From: Caenorhabditis remanei
Taxonomy: Eukaryota; Nematoda; Chromadorea; Rhabditida; Rhabditidae
NCBI RefSeq assembly: GCF_010183535.1
Contig: NC_071329.1
Span: forward strand, 15,376,001-15,440,000
Reading direction: 5' to 3'
DNA length: 64,000 nt
Shown here one piece after another: positions 23,501 through 35,500 of this stretch. The position numbers were made by a program, and so were the translations under genes. Numbering within the stretch: the first letter of the stretch is position 1; every line of letters starts with the position of its first letter. Below the pieces are notes generated by a model. The model had not been told where the DNA came from. It saw nothing but the letters and a program-made list of their open reading frames with translations, and did no database searches.

Positions 23501-26500
23501 ATCTCCAACATCTGTTACAAAAAGAAGATAGAAGGCATCCTTATCAGCGGTTAGTGGCGGAATAAAAGTCATTGAAGATCACCAATAAAACGACAAGATT
23601 CGATTAGTCATTGCCCTCTCCTGGGGAGGAAATTAGACAAATTTGTTCTTTCGAACATTTGTTTCTGATTTTCGTTAAGGTACTTTAGAAACGATTTTGT
23701 TGGGTATAAATTGGTCTGTCTGGCCCCGGGAATTTTTTTGGTAGATCAGAAGTGAAGTGAGAGAGTGTGTGAAAAGAGGAGAGTGTCTAGCTTCTCTGCG
23801 TCTCCCCCTCCTACTATCTCTTACTGATTTTGCTGCGCATCTTTAAAGGCGCATATCTCAAAATCGTGAATAGCTATCAAAAAGTTGTCAACTACAAAAA
23901 TGTAGCTCTGCTATTGATCTTCCTAACTAACATAATTTTTCTAAAAACTGCGGCTTCCCCAGGACATACAGTACCGTTCAAAAGGTTATCAACTTTGGCT
24001 GTTTTCAGTGGAAAATGACCAACTTTGACAATGTATTTCGGTGTCACTTGATGGTCGGGAAAATTTTATTTTGTATGGGTTGGACAGAGCAAAAATAGCA
24101 CGTAATTTTTGTAGTTGACCATTTTTTGTAGGGACGTTATCTTGAAAGTTACAGTTCGTGGTGTTTCGTTGACCCGATAAACTCAAATTTTCATCAATTT
24201 CCACCCCAAAAACTGAATTTTTCATCATTTTTAACCCGGAAAACTCCATTTTCACCTAAATTACTACTCTAAAAACTGCTCGAATTTAGGTTATCAAAGT
24301 CATTTCTCCTTGAAATCGGCTTGGCGAAATTTTGGAGCTTTACACCTTGACAACCTGTAACTTTCATGGCAGTGTCCCTACAAAAAATGGTCAACTTCAA
24401 AAATGATGTCCTATTTTTGCTCTGTTTAATCCATACAAAACAACATTTGTCGGACAATCAAATGACACCGAAATACACTGTCAAAAGTGGTCATTTTCCA
24501 CAGAAAACCGCCAAAATTGATTATCTTTTGAGCGGTACCGTATGACCATCAGTTTCTGATCTACCACAAAAATTCCTGACCAGACTGACCAATTTATACC
24601 CAAATCATCCCCTTCAATGAAAATCAGAAACAAGGAACAAATTCGTCTAATTTCTTCTGATTCTTTAAACTTTCTAGTCTGAACTTTGTTCCTCCTCCTC
24701 CACCATCTCCGTACCATCCACCGTAGGCGTATCTATCTATTCTCAATAGAGCGTACATACTCCCGTATGAATTGAATTCTCTCCGGACCCATCTATCACT
24801 CCATGTCCATCCCCACCCCAAAATGCCCTCTTCATTTGTGTTGCATTCGCCACTCTTCCTCTTCTTTTCTCCAAAAAAAAATTCTAAATTCTTCTGGGGG
24901 TTATATTATTGTCCCCACCCCCTTTTGCCTAAGTCTCTCTCAACCCATCTCTTATTTTTCCGACCGGACAACAGACGCCCGGAAAAGGAAAAAAGGAGAA
25001 GAAAACGATGAGCCTTTTCCTTTTTTCATTTTTCTCCTTCCCTACCAGACACGTCTTGTTTAGTTGTGTCATTGACCACTTCAAAATGTATATTGTTTTT
25101 TTTGGGAAGAAGAATTTTTAGCCCGTTTTTTGGAGCCTTTTTTAAAGCATTTTCGAAAAAGTAACATTTTTTGAGAAAGTTTTTCGTGAGAACTGAAAAT
25201 TGAGACTGTTTGAAAAGGGTTTGAAAGATCAGAGCTCCCAAAATTTAGTCTGTCCGCAATTTTCCGTGAGATACGGTGTACTGTAAGTCATCTTGCCTAC
25301 TGAAGGAATGTCACGCTGTACCGTTTTACCAAAACCATTTACGAACCAGTTTTCGTATCAATACGTAGATTTGCGTGCGATGTAGTGTACTGTAGAAAAC
25401 ACCGTACCTCACGAAAAATTACGTACTTTTCAAAAACCTGTGTCCTTCTAAATTCATAAAATCCTACGACTATTTGTGTACTTATCTACTCGAATAAAGA
25501 ATACGGTACCCCTTTTACCCGCCCACTATCCCAGTCACTTCAAATTATTTCAGATTTGAGATTATGACCTGTCTGAAAACATTAAATCCCACACATCTCA
25601 TCTCGTTGATTTATGTGAATTTTTCCGTCATATTTTCTCTTTTTCTCTTTCCAAACCGTACTCATCCTCATCTCTCATTTTTTCGGGTTCACCCCGCCCT
25701 CACTCTTCGGCTGTGAGAGATCTCAACGAGCTAGCAGCCCCTGGATCACAAAATGCCACTGAAACGCCGATTGCCTCGATCGGTGTCGGCGCCAGTGTTC
25801 GAGAAAACGTCGCGGAGGAATGTCATCGATATATTAACTATCAAATTGAGAGATTTCTTGCCGTTTAGTAGTGAGTTTTCAAGCGAGAAATCTGAATCTT
25901 TGGGGTCGTCAAGGGAGAATTCTAGGCCATGCTGTTGGGTTTCTAGGCCACGCTGATTTCCAGATAATACATCTTATTCTTGCCTGTTTTCCACTACCGG
26001 ATGACGTGATTCTCATCGGATTCTCACACAGATTATTCTGTGTGCTCTTTTCTTGTATGTGTATGTGTTTTGTTTTGTCTTCTCCCACCGCACCGGTTTT
26101 AGAGAAGAAACGAAAAAATAGTAGACAGATGAGTGAAGGAGACAGAGATTAGTGCGGGTGAGCTGAAAATTAGTTGAGAGGGAGAATCAGAAAGTGGAAA
26201 TCTTGGAATTGGAATTGGAATTCTGGATTCTGGAATCTGAATTCTGAGGTTCAAAACGCGTCAAAGGCACACCAGACTCCACAAACCTTTCTAAACGCGT
26301 CAAAGGCACGCCAGACTCTACAATCCTTTTTAACGCGGCAAAGACACGCCTGACTCCACAAACCCTTTTTCAGCGCGTCAAAGGCACGCCAGAGAGAATC
26401 TCATCTGTGTTTTGAAAGGGCATTACATCATTTAGTGCATGTTTTTTGACCTTCGATGTTTTTTTTCTTTTGAATGCTCAACCAAATAAAAATAAAAAAG

Positions 26501-29500
26501 GAATTGTGGTCAATTTAGAGGAAATTATTGTTATGGATGGTTGAACACATGAGCATTCGAACTTTTTTCTTGGGAGAAAAGAAAGAAAAATAAATATCTG
26601 GGTTGGGGTGAGGGGGACTAGAAAAAAAGCTAGCCCATCGGGTTTTGGGATTCTAGGTCATGAAAAAAGTGGGGATTCTGAATTTTTAATTCAGGAGACA
26701 GGAGTCCGGACTCGAATGTACCTTTTTTGAATTCTGTGTTCTCGACTCCACAAATATTCTTGAAAACGCGTCAAAGACACGCCAGAGTCCACAAACTTTC
26801 TTGGAAGTCTACTTAACCCCACTTCTGCAACAAAAAAAAACCAAAAATCCTCCTTCTCCATTTTTCTAAAAAGTGGTCATTTTCCCTCTCCTAATCCCTT
26901 GATTCTTCTCTCTCCTTCGATTTGTTTTCTTAAACAGAGACAGAGACTGACAGTATTTATGTTATTTTACGAACAGAAAAAGGGGATCAAGAGGAGGAGG
27001 AAGAAGGAAGGGCTATTCTAGAATGTTCCCCAAAATAGACGACGAAAAGAGTTCTCAGAATATTAAGTACAGGGAAGGGGGTGAAAATAGTTAGTGAAAA
27101 GGGGGGAAACGGCACACACTTACATATTACTTTTTCTCGGAGAGAGAAGAAACTGTTTTGGAACAGAAAAAAGGCGTCCGCTGGCGGGAAAAAAGTCAGA
27201 AATTCAAGAATTTGTGGATTTTTTTAATTTCTTGATTCTAAACGTTGGGGAATGTGGAAGTACTGTATATGTCCATATGAATTAAAATTATTTTCCCGCG
27301 AAACCGGAAGTCTAGTGAAGCGCGTTTGCACACCACTTGGCCGGTTGAGTCGCCGCTCAGCCAAATCGCGTGCTTATAACAAGGATGAACAATAGGGAGG
27401 TACATTTTTTGAATACATCTATTTTTCTTCCATTTTATCGAATTCATCAAAAAAGCAAAAAATACAAATTTAAAAAAAAAATATTTTTATTTTTTGAATT
27501 TCGCGCTATTTTTACGCAACATTTTTTGGAGCGCAGATGCTTCATATGGACTTTCTAGGATCCTGTGATATTGAAACCAGGATAATCTCTGAAAATACAA
27601 GACAACTGAAATTCTGAAATTTGGTAGTTTGAAAAATACAAGTTGAAAATTTGGGAAATTCGGAAATTCTCAGATTAGAAATGTTTTCAAATCTAACTTT
27701 GAAAGACTTTCAGGCGTGCCTTTGACGCGTTTTGAAAACTTTTCTGCGCCACGATTTTCAGATTCTGAATTCTCAGGCTTTGCATTCTGAAGTTTTTGTC
27801 TTGGATTCTGGGTTCTGAATTTTGAGTGCCTAATTCTGAAGTCATAAATCTGAAATCTGAGTTGTAGCTGTCTGTTTCAGAATTCACCACTTTTTTACAT
27901 CCGTACTAACCGACACACCGACAGACATCCAGACAAATAACTTCTGAATCTGAATCCCCTGATGACCCCCAAAAAATTCGCATTCGCATTCCAAATCGAA
28001 TTTCCAAAATTCCCCATTTTTCGAAAAATGGGGAAGCCCCCCGTCGGATTGAGACACACTATCTAAATCAGTGTGGAATTTTGCACTTTTTTATTTCATT
28101 AATCCTTCTCGACCTTTCTGCGTCTCTTCTCTCTCACTCTCTCTCCAACTTTTTTCTCTTCTCTCCTTCTCTGAAACTCTCTTGATCTCTCATCTCTAAT
28201 TAAGTCTTCTTCTTCTTCTTTTGCTCTTTTCTCGGAGCAAAAGAGCACCGATCCATGAAAAGAAATGCAATGACGTGAGGACCTTCTTTGGGATGAAGAG
28301 AGGGGGACCTCTTTTTCAGAAAAAGTGTCTCTCGGGATTGGTTGGAATGGGTTTCCAACTGTTTCTCGTACACTTTTTCGTGTGACTTTTCAACTTTTGG
28401 AGAGAGAAATTTGAAAAGATTTTGGAATTCTAGAATTCTGGGGGTGTGAAATGTTGGAAAAGGGAATTTTTGTTGTAAAAAAAAAATCTGAAACTAAAAA
28501 TGTAAAAATCTGAAACTAACAAGCGCGCCTTGGGCGCGTTTTGAAAGAGCTTCTTCTTTGTTTCGAACATCTGGACAAACAGAAACTGGATTCTGAATGC
28601 AGAATTCAAGAAAAACTGAAATTTAGACACCTGAAAATGTACGAATGGAAATTTAGATTTGGAAAAAAAAATTGAATTTAAAAAAATCTGAAACTACCAA
28701 ATCCAGATAGACAAATTCAGGCAATGTAGATTCTTTCTACTAGTCTGGCGCGCCTTGGACGCGATTTTAAGGAGTTTTTAGGATTCTTATACTTGTCAAG
28801 GCCTGCACTGGTCCGACCCGAAGGCCCGGCTTCAAAAAAACAACAACATTTTTTCAACATTTTTTTTTTTTTGTAATTTTTCAATTTTATATCGGAAATG
28901 TGACCATTTTTGACTATTTTTAGAATTTCTTCTAATTCTGACTGATTGTCGAAAATTTGGACTTTTTCGAGAAAAAATTCGAAACATTCGAAAAAAATTG
29001 AATTTTGGATTTTGGCGACAATTACCCGGGCCTAGACAAGTATAGAAAAATTCAACACTTTTCGCAAAATAACTTGAAAAAACTGGAAATTCTAACTCAG
29101 ACCGTCTAAATATTCGGAAAATCGCAGTACTACCAGTCCGGCGCGCCTTGGGCGCGTTTTGAAGGAGCTTCTATGTTTTAGACATCCGGACAAACATAAA
29201 ATGGATTCTGAATTTTGGGTTCAGGATTCTAGATTTTTTATTCCGAATTCCGAATTCAAAGAATCTGAATTCTACTTCCTTGATTCTGAATCTGACTCCT
29301 CAACTCGGAACACCCCGTCACACAGGCAGACAGTTCTCCCCTCATTTCCCACTTTTTCTCCACTTTTGCCTGTCATTTCCAACCAACCAGAAGATTCAAA
29401 AAAAAACAACAAAAACTCTGAAAATGACACATCCAAAGTGTTCCGCTGGTCCCATTCTGAATAATTGATATTCTTCCCCCCTTGTGTTTTTTTTGAAAGG

Positions 29501-32500
29501 AGGAAAGGATTCCCAATAGAAAAAACACAAGCAGCAAACAATTAGTGTCTCTTTTAGAGGCTATGAGCATATGGACGACAAGCTAATCCGATTTCGACTC
29601 GAGAAATTATTTGATGATGATGGAGATTTATGAACACTAACTTTTCCTTTAAATTTTCAACGTGCAGACATTACTCACTCAAAAAATTTGAGACATTTCG
29701 ATTAGTCAGATTGGTTGGCTTGTCTGGGAAAAGACCAGACCAACAAATTTTTATTATTTTTTTGTTATTATGAGTCAGATTAGGGAAAAAGCGGAGTGGT
29801 CAGAAATGAGTAATTCTGATGAGTGTTGGTGGCCGAGGTTTGGAGAGCGTGGCCTAGAAATCAACGTGAAGGAAGATACTGTAGATTTTTATCAAGGCGT
29901 CTGGCGTGCCTTTGACGCGTCTTTGTCGAGACTAGGGCCGGGCCGAGGGAAAATTATGAAGACCCAGTCCGGTTTCAAAAAATGAACCAATTTTTTTCAA
30001 TTTTTTTCTTCAATTTTTCAATATTTTGCCTAAAATGTGAAGATTTTTGATGATGTTTCAGAATTTATTTTAATTCTGAATGATAGTCGAAAATTTGACT
30101 GTTTTGCGAGAAAAATTCAAAAAATTTTAGGAAATTTTGAATTTTGAATTTTGAATTTTGAATTTTGAACACCGGGCCTTGACAAGTTGGCGGTAAAGGG
30201 ACAAGAAATCATATAAATGCATGGCCTAGAATCCGACAACACTGAAAACTAGGCCAGCGATATTTGCTTCTCTATAAACACCCTTGTCTGATGGCCTAGA
30301 GACACCACTCTCTGAAAACTAGTCCCGCAACTTCTGACTAATTTCCCTCTGATCTTTGTAATCCACGTCATCCATCCCCCCGTCTCCTCATATTTCCCCG
30401 CCGAGACAATTCGCCACTTCCGCTTCTTACCGTAGAAAATTGACCCCCTCTTCTGCCTCTTCTTCCCCCCAAAAAATCATAAAAACGACACTCAAGAGAA
30501 ATGGAAAATTGACAAGAACCCATAAAACCATACGTCAATTTAATGTGTGCCCGCCCTTTTCACTTATACTGAACGACCGGAGAAAAAAATATATATTCAT
30601 TTTGACCCGGGATTCCCAAAAAATCTGAATTGAGAGACAAGGAGATGACGCTAGTGAAAGTGTATAGTTCGAAAAAAGGAGAAGAAGAATACGAAGGCGG
30701 CGGAAAGAGGGGATGAAAGTGACTTTGATCTGAAAATTGTGGAGAGACGACGTGGTCATTTGGAAGTGAAGATTAGACTAGAAGACGGGTGGAAAGTGAC
30801 GTTGGAGTGGAAGATTAGGGGGAGCTGAATACAGTAATCTGGACAATCTGGCGTACGTTCACCGTTTTTACAAGCTAATAAGAAGTTTAGTGATCCTAGA
30901 TAGTTTTGACCACATTTTTCAAGGTCCGTGCTAGGCCGGTCCAAAGACACGGGTTCAAAAAAAACCAATTTTTTCAACTTTTCATCGAAAATTTGAAAAT
31001 TTTTTATGTGCTCTCAGGATTCCTTCAAATTCTGAATCATAGTCAAAAATTTGACTTTTTAGCAGGAAAAATTCAAAAAATTCGAAAAATGTTGGTGCCA
31101 TTTTTGAATATTTTTTCTCAAAAATGTCAAATTTTTGATTATCATTCAGAATTAGAAGAAATTCTGTAAAATCATCAAAAATGTTTGCATTTTCGATGAA
31201 AAATTGAAAAAAAAAGTCAAAAAAAAATTTGACCTTTTTTAATCCAGATCTTCGGGCCTTCCCGGGTCGGACCTTGACAAGTAAGTATGCAGAAACTAGC
31301 TCCCTGACAGCAAGTGACCACTGACTCACCTTTTGTCCCACCCAATTCAATTTAATCCCCTCCATTCAAAAACTTCATTCCCCACTTTCAGACATAGACA
31401 AGACGCAAGAAAAATCAAAAATTCACTTTCCCATCCATCCAAACTTTTTACCTCCTTCTACTTCCGGGGAAGGGACAACACGAATAACAATCTCTCTCTC
31501 AGTGGAAGGTGTGAAAGTAATTTCAGAGAGACGCCCCGCCCCCTCCGTCCACTTTTTCGAGGTCTTCTCTCTCGTTCTCTCCTTCTGAAAAGCTGTCTAT
31601 TCAGACGACGTCCATAGAGAAGGCAGTGCTGCTGCTGCTGCCCCGCCGAGTCGATTCATTCAATTCATCTCGATTTCCATTTCTCTTTTTTTGCGTCGGG
31701 GGAGCTTCTGCCTGTGACGATGCTGTTTATTTAGTCTTCTTTTGGAGAAGAAGAAGCTCGTCTCCTTTTTTCGGGGGCATTTATTCTCTCTTCTTCGACT
31801 TTTTCCTTCGATCTGTTAACAAAACGTCTTGAATATTCAGAATCTTCAAGAATATGAGATCACCTAGAAAACTACTCAAACAGTTGTCAATCTCGAGAGG
31901 TAAGAGCCAGATCTAGTAGCACTGTAATCTTTAAAAAGCCTCTTGAAAACACGCCGAAGGTGCGCCAGACGATACCAACACTGAAAACTAGGCCAGAGGT
32001 ATCCTGTGGCCTAGAGCATACTTGTCAAGGCCCGGCCCGGATAGGCTCGGATAGGCCCGGCTTCCAAAAATGAGCCAATTTTTTCAAATTTTCACCGAAG
32101 ATGTGAACATTTCTGATGATTTTTCATAACTTCTTCTAATTCTGAATGATAGTCAAAAATTTGACTTTTTCGCGAAAAAAAGTCAAAATTTTTCAAAAGA
32201 TTTGAATTTTGAATTTTGGCGGCAAGTAACCCTGTTGTGTCACGGACTGTAACCGTTAAAAAATCATCTGAAAACACGCCAAAGGTGCGCCAGATCAAGG
32301 TGTCTAGTGTACTGTACCAAATGCGACCATCTTGCCAGACTCTATTCCATTCCATTCTCCATTTGACGCCTACTCCTTTAAGCACTTTGTTAATTCGTTT
32401 CCTATCCACACCTACTCTTTTTCTCTTCCATTTTTTTTCTTTTCAACCAATTTTCACGAAAGAAGAATCATTGAGCAGAATGACCTCCATCCCAAGGGAA

Positions 32501-35500
32501 TTTTAATTGACTTATAGTAGATCAAAAGGTTCAGTAAACATTTTCATTGGCTTAAGGCAGCCACCCAAAAAATTGAAGCTGATCGGTTAGTTATAAGACG
32601 AAAAAATATGTAGTTTGTTATTTGTCTTTGTATTACTAATACGATTAAATACAAATCTTGTCTCAATTATTTTTCTTTCTTTCCTGAATCCAAAAATTGA
32701 GGGTCTTTGAATAACAAGTCGAATTGAATTGTGTTCCATACGAATACAAAAAAGCAGAAGAAGACGTCTCTGGAAATTTGAGATTTTTCTCTTGTCTTTT
32801 TTCTTGAAGGGGTCAACGGAAGTTGAAAAGACAAGGGGGGAAATTGGATACCTTCTACTAGGGGGAAAATGTCTAGAACATTTTCGAAAAGATTGGAAGT
32901 TCAAAGGGTATACTGTAGTGGGGTTCGGGAGGGAGACGTGAGAATTCAAAAGAGCAGAAATTTTGGGACATTTCCGGGTATGGGCTTTTGAAAAAAAAGA
33001 CAACCGGAAATAGCAATTTGAGGAGTTTAGGTACTTTTTGGTCAATTTTTTCTCAGAAAATCCAGAAATTTTCCAAAAATTGTGCACTGACGCCTTTGGT
33101 CACTGTAACTTTTGCCACTGTAACTTTTGTCACTGTAACTTTGGTCAAATTTTAAGACATTTCCGGGTAGTGACTTTTTGAAAAGAAAAAAAAAAACGGA
33201 AATAGCAATTTGGAACGTTTTTTTGACGTTCTTTTTACTTCTTGCCCAATGTTTTCTCAAAAAATCCAGAAAATTTTACAATGACGTCTTTGGTCACTGT
33301 AACTTTGTCAGTGTAACTTTTGTCAGTGTAACTTTGTCACTGTAACTTTTGTCACTGTGAATTCGGTCACTTTGGTCATGTCTTTGGTCGGTGTAACTTT
33401 GTACTCCACCGGAAATTTGAAATTCTTTCTGTGCTCTTTTCTGTGCTCTTCTTTAAAAAGAAGCTTTTTTCAACCGACCACAACCTCTGTACGATTATCC
33501 GACCACTCATTTCCCTTATCCCCAAACTAATCCCTCTCCCTGATTCCAATATCAAAAACCATGTGCTCTCTCTCGACTATATTGGATTGGATCTAACGAA
33601 ATAACTGAACAATAATTTTTTCTCGATATGCACACACACACACATATGTGTGCATATCCCCTTCGCGAGATAATCTCTTTTGCTTTCTCTCTCGGCGGGG
33701 AGCTCCTAGAAAAAGAGCACGAAGATGGCAAAAAGTTGAATATCACGCGCGTCGATAGGATTAAAGGGAGTGAGAGAAAGGAAAAGTGGGGGGCTTCTGA
33801 AGGGAGATTGACGTCATGGGAACTTCTGAAGGGAGGAAATTTGAGAAGGTGTTGATGAGGGGAACACTTCTAAGGGGTTAAGATGTAAGTAATTTGAAAT
33901 TTCTGGGAAAAAGAGCAGAAAGGGGGGGGATCCCTGATAATCAAACTTGCAAACGGGCCGACACGGGTCGACCCGTAACTCGCTTAAAACCAAATCTTAT
34001 GAGCTGAAAAATATACCAAAATGTAGATCTCGGTGAGTTCTACATATGTCTGTGACTTACCACGGGCCGGATGGCGGATCGTTAATATACCACGGGCCGG
34101 ACTAGAATGGTTTTTGGCCATTATTCCGACCCGCGGCCCATTAACGATCCGCCATCCGGCCAGTAGTAGGTCACAGACATAGAACTCGCCGAGATCTACA
34201 TTTTGGTATATTTTTCAGTTCATAAGATTGCGTTTTAAGCGAGTTACGCGACGAAAAATCCAAAAATTTAAATTCCCGCTTAATCCTTCTATTTTCCAGG
34301 AGAACGTCGTCGCCGATCCAACGAAAATCAGGCAAACGGAAACGGGTCAACACCGCCAACCTCAGCCAACAATATGAATATGATCTCGCCAAATCAGGTT
34401 CCCGCTTCACCCAGACTCAGGTACGTGGCCTAACTTTTCCCCCTTGACCTCGGAATCCTCGGCCACCCGAAAACACTAGGGTCAAAGCGTCAAGCGACCA
34501 AATTAGATTCTCGAGTTTTCCCTTCTGGGAGTATACAGCGCCTCGCAGACAGGAAATTGAGTTCACATTTTTTATTTGTAACAACCCAAAAAGCAGATTT
34601 TTTTCCTTTTTCGAAAACTTTATTTTTAGACTCAATTTTTCCTCAAAAGGGGGTACAAAGGGACTGAAAATCTTTCAGTCTGAAAAATAGAAGAGTCATT
34701 TTCAGTCCAAACGAATGGCAGTTCGCTTTTGACCACGTCATCTACGATGTCGACGGTCGTGCACAGTTCACAAAGTTCTTGCAATCAGAATATTCAGAAG
34801 AGAATATCTTGTTCTGGTGAGTTCTTGCTATTATTTGCACGTTACGCTTCTTGCAACCGCGCTCTACCGAAAACTAAGATAATTGCGTGCAAAATGAAAG
34901 ACGCAGAGAAAAAGACACTTTTCAAGGCCATTTCGGTGGAGCGCAATTGTAAGAAATGTGCCGAGTTAATAGTGACTCCATTTTCTCAACGTTTCCCCTA
35001 ATTCCAGGTGGGCTGTTGAAGAGCTCAAAGCAGTCGGTGTCTCCGAAGGACGTGCCAAATTCGAGTCGACTGTACAGGAGATGTACGACACATTTATCGC
35101 CGCCGAGTCACCACTTGCCATCAATATTGATCATGATACGAGGACTGATATTATTGGATTGTGAGTTTTCCGAATCCAATGTAGTCATTTTCCCACGATT
35201 TCGTACTTTTCTTCTCACCGCCGAATCCTTTTCAATTACCCCGTGAGCCAAAAGCCAAAAGTCAAAAAAATGAGAGTTACTACGTCAATATAAGAGATAT
35301 TTCAATAGATGATGTTTTTTGATATTCTCCATTTGAAGAACCTTTTCATTTTCATTCATTTTTCAGAGTCGAAGGAAAGGATCCATCCACATTCCCAGAG
35401 AACATCTACGAGCGGGCACAAGCACATGTATATCGTTTGATGGAGAAGGTTTGTGTGTGAACGGGTTTTAGGATTTTCAGACAAAGGTTTTGTAGCGAAA

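Noticed and set aside
32587..33087. 166-codon minus-strand frame
   Set aside because: No start context, domain or conserved neighbour. It overlaps CACTGTAAC-repeat surroundings and reads like random AT-rich sequence.
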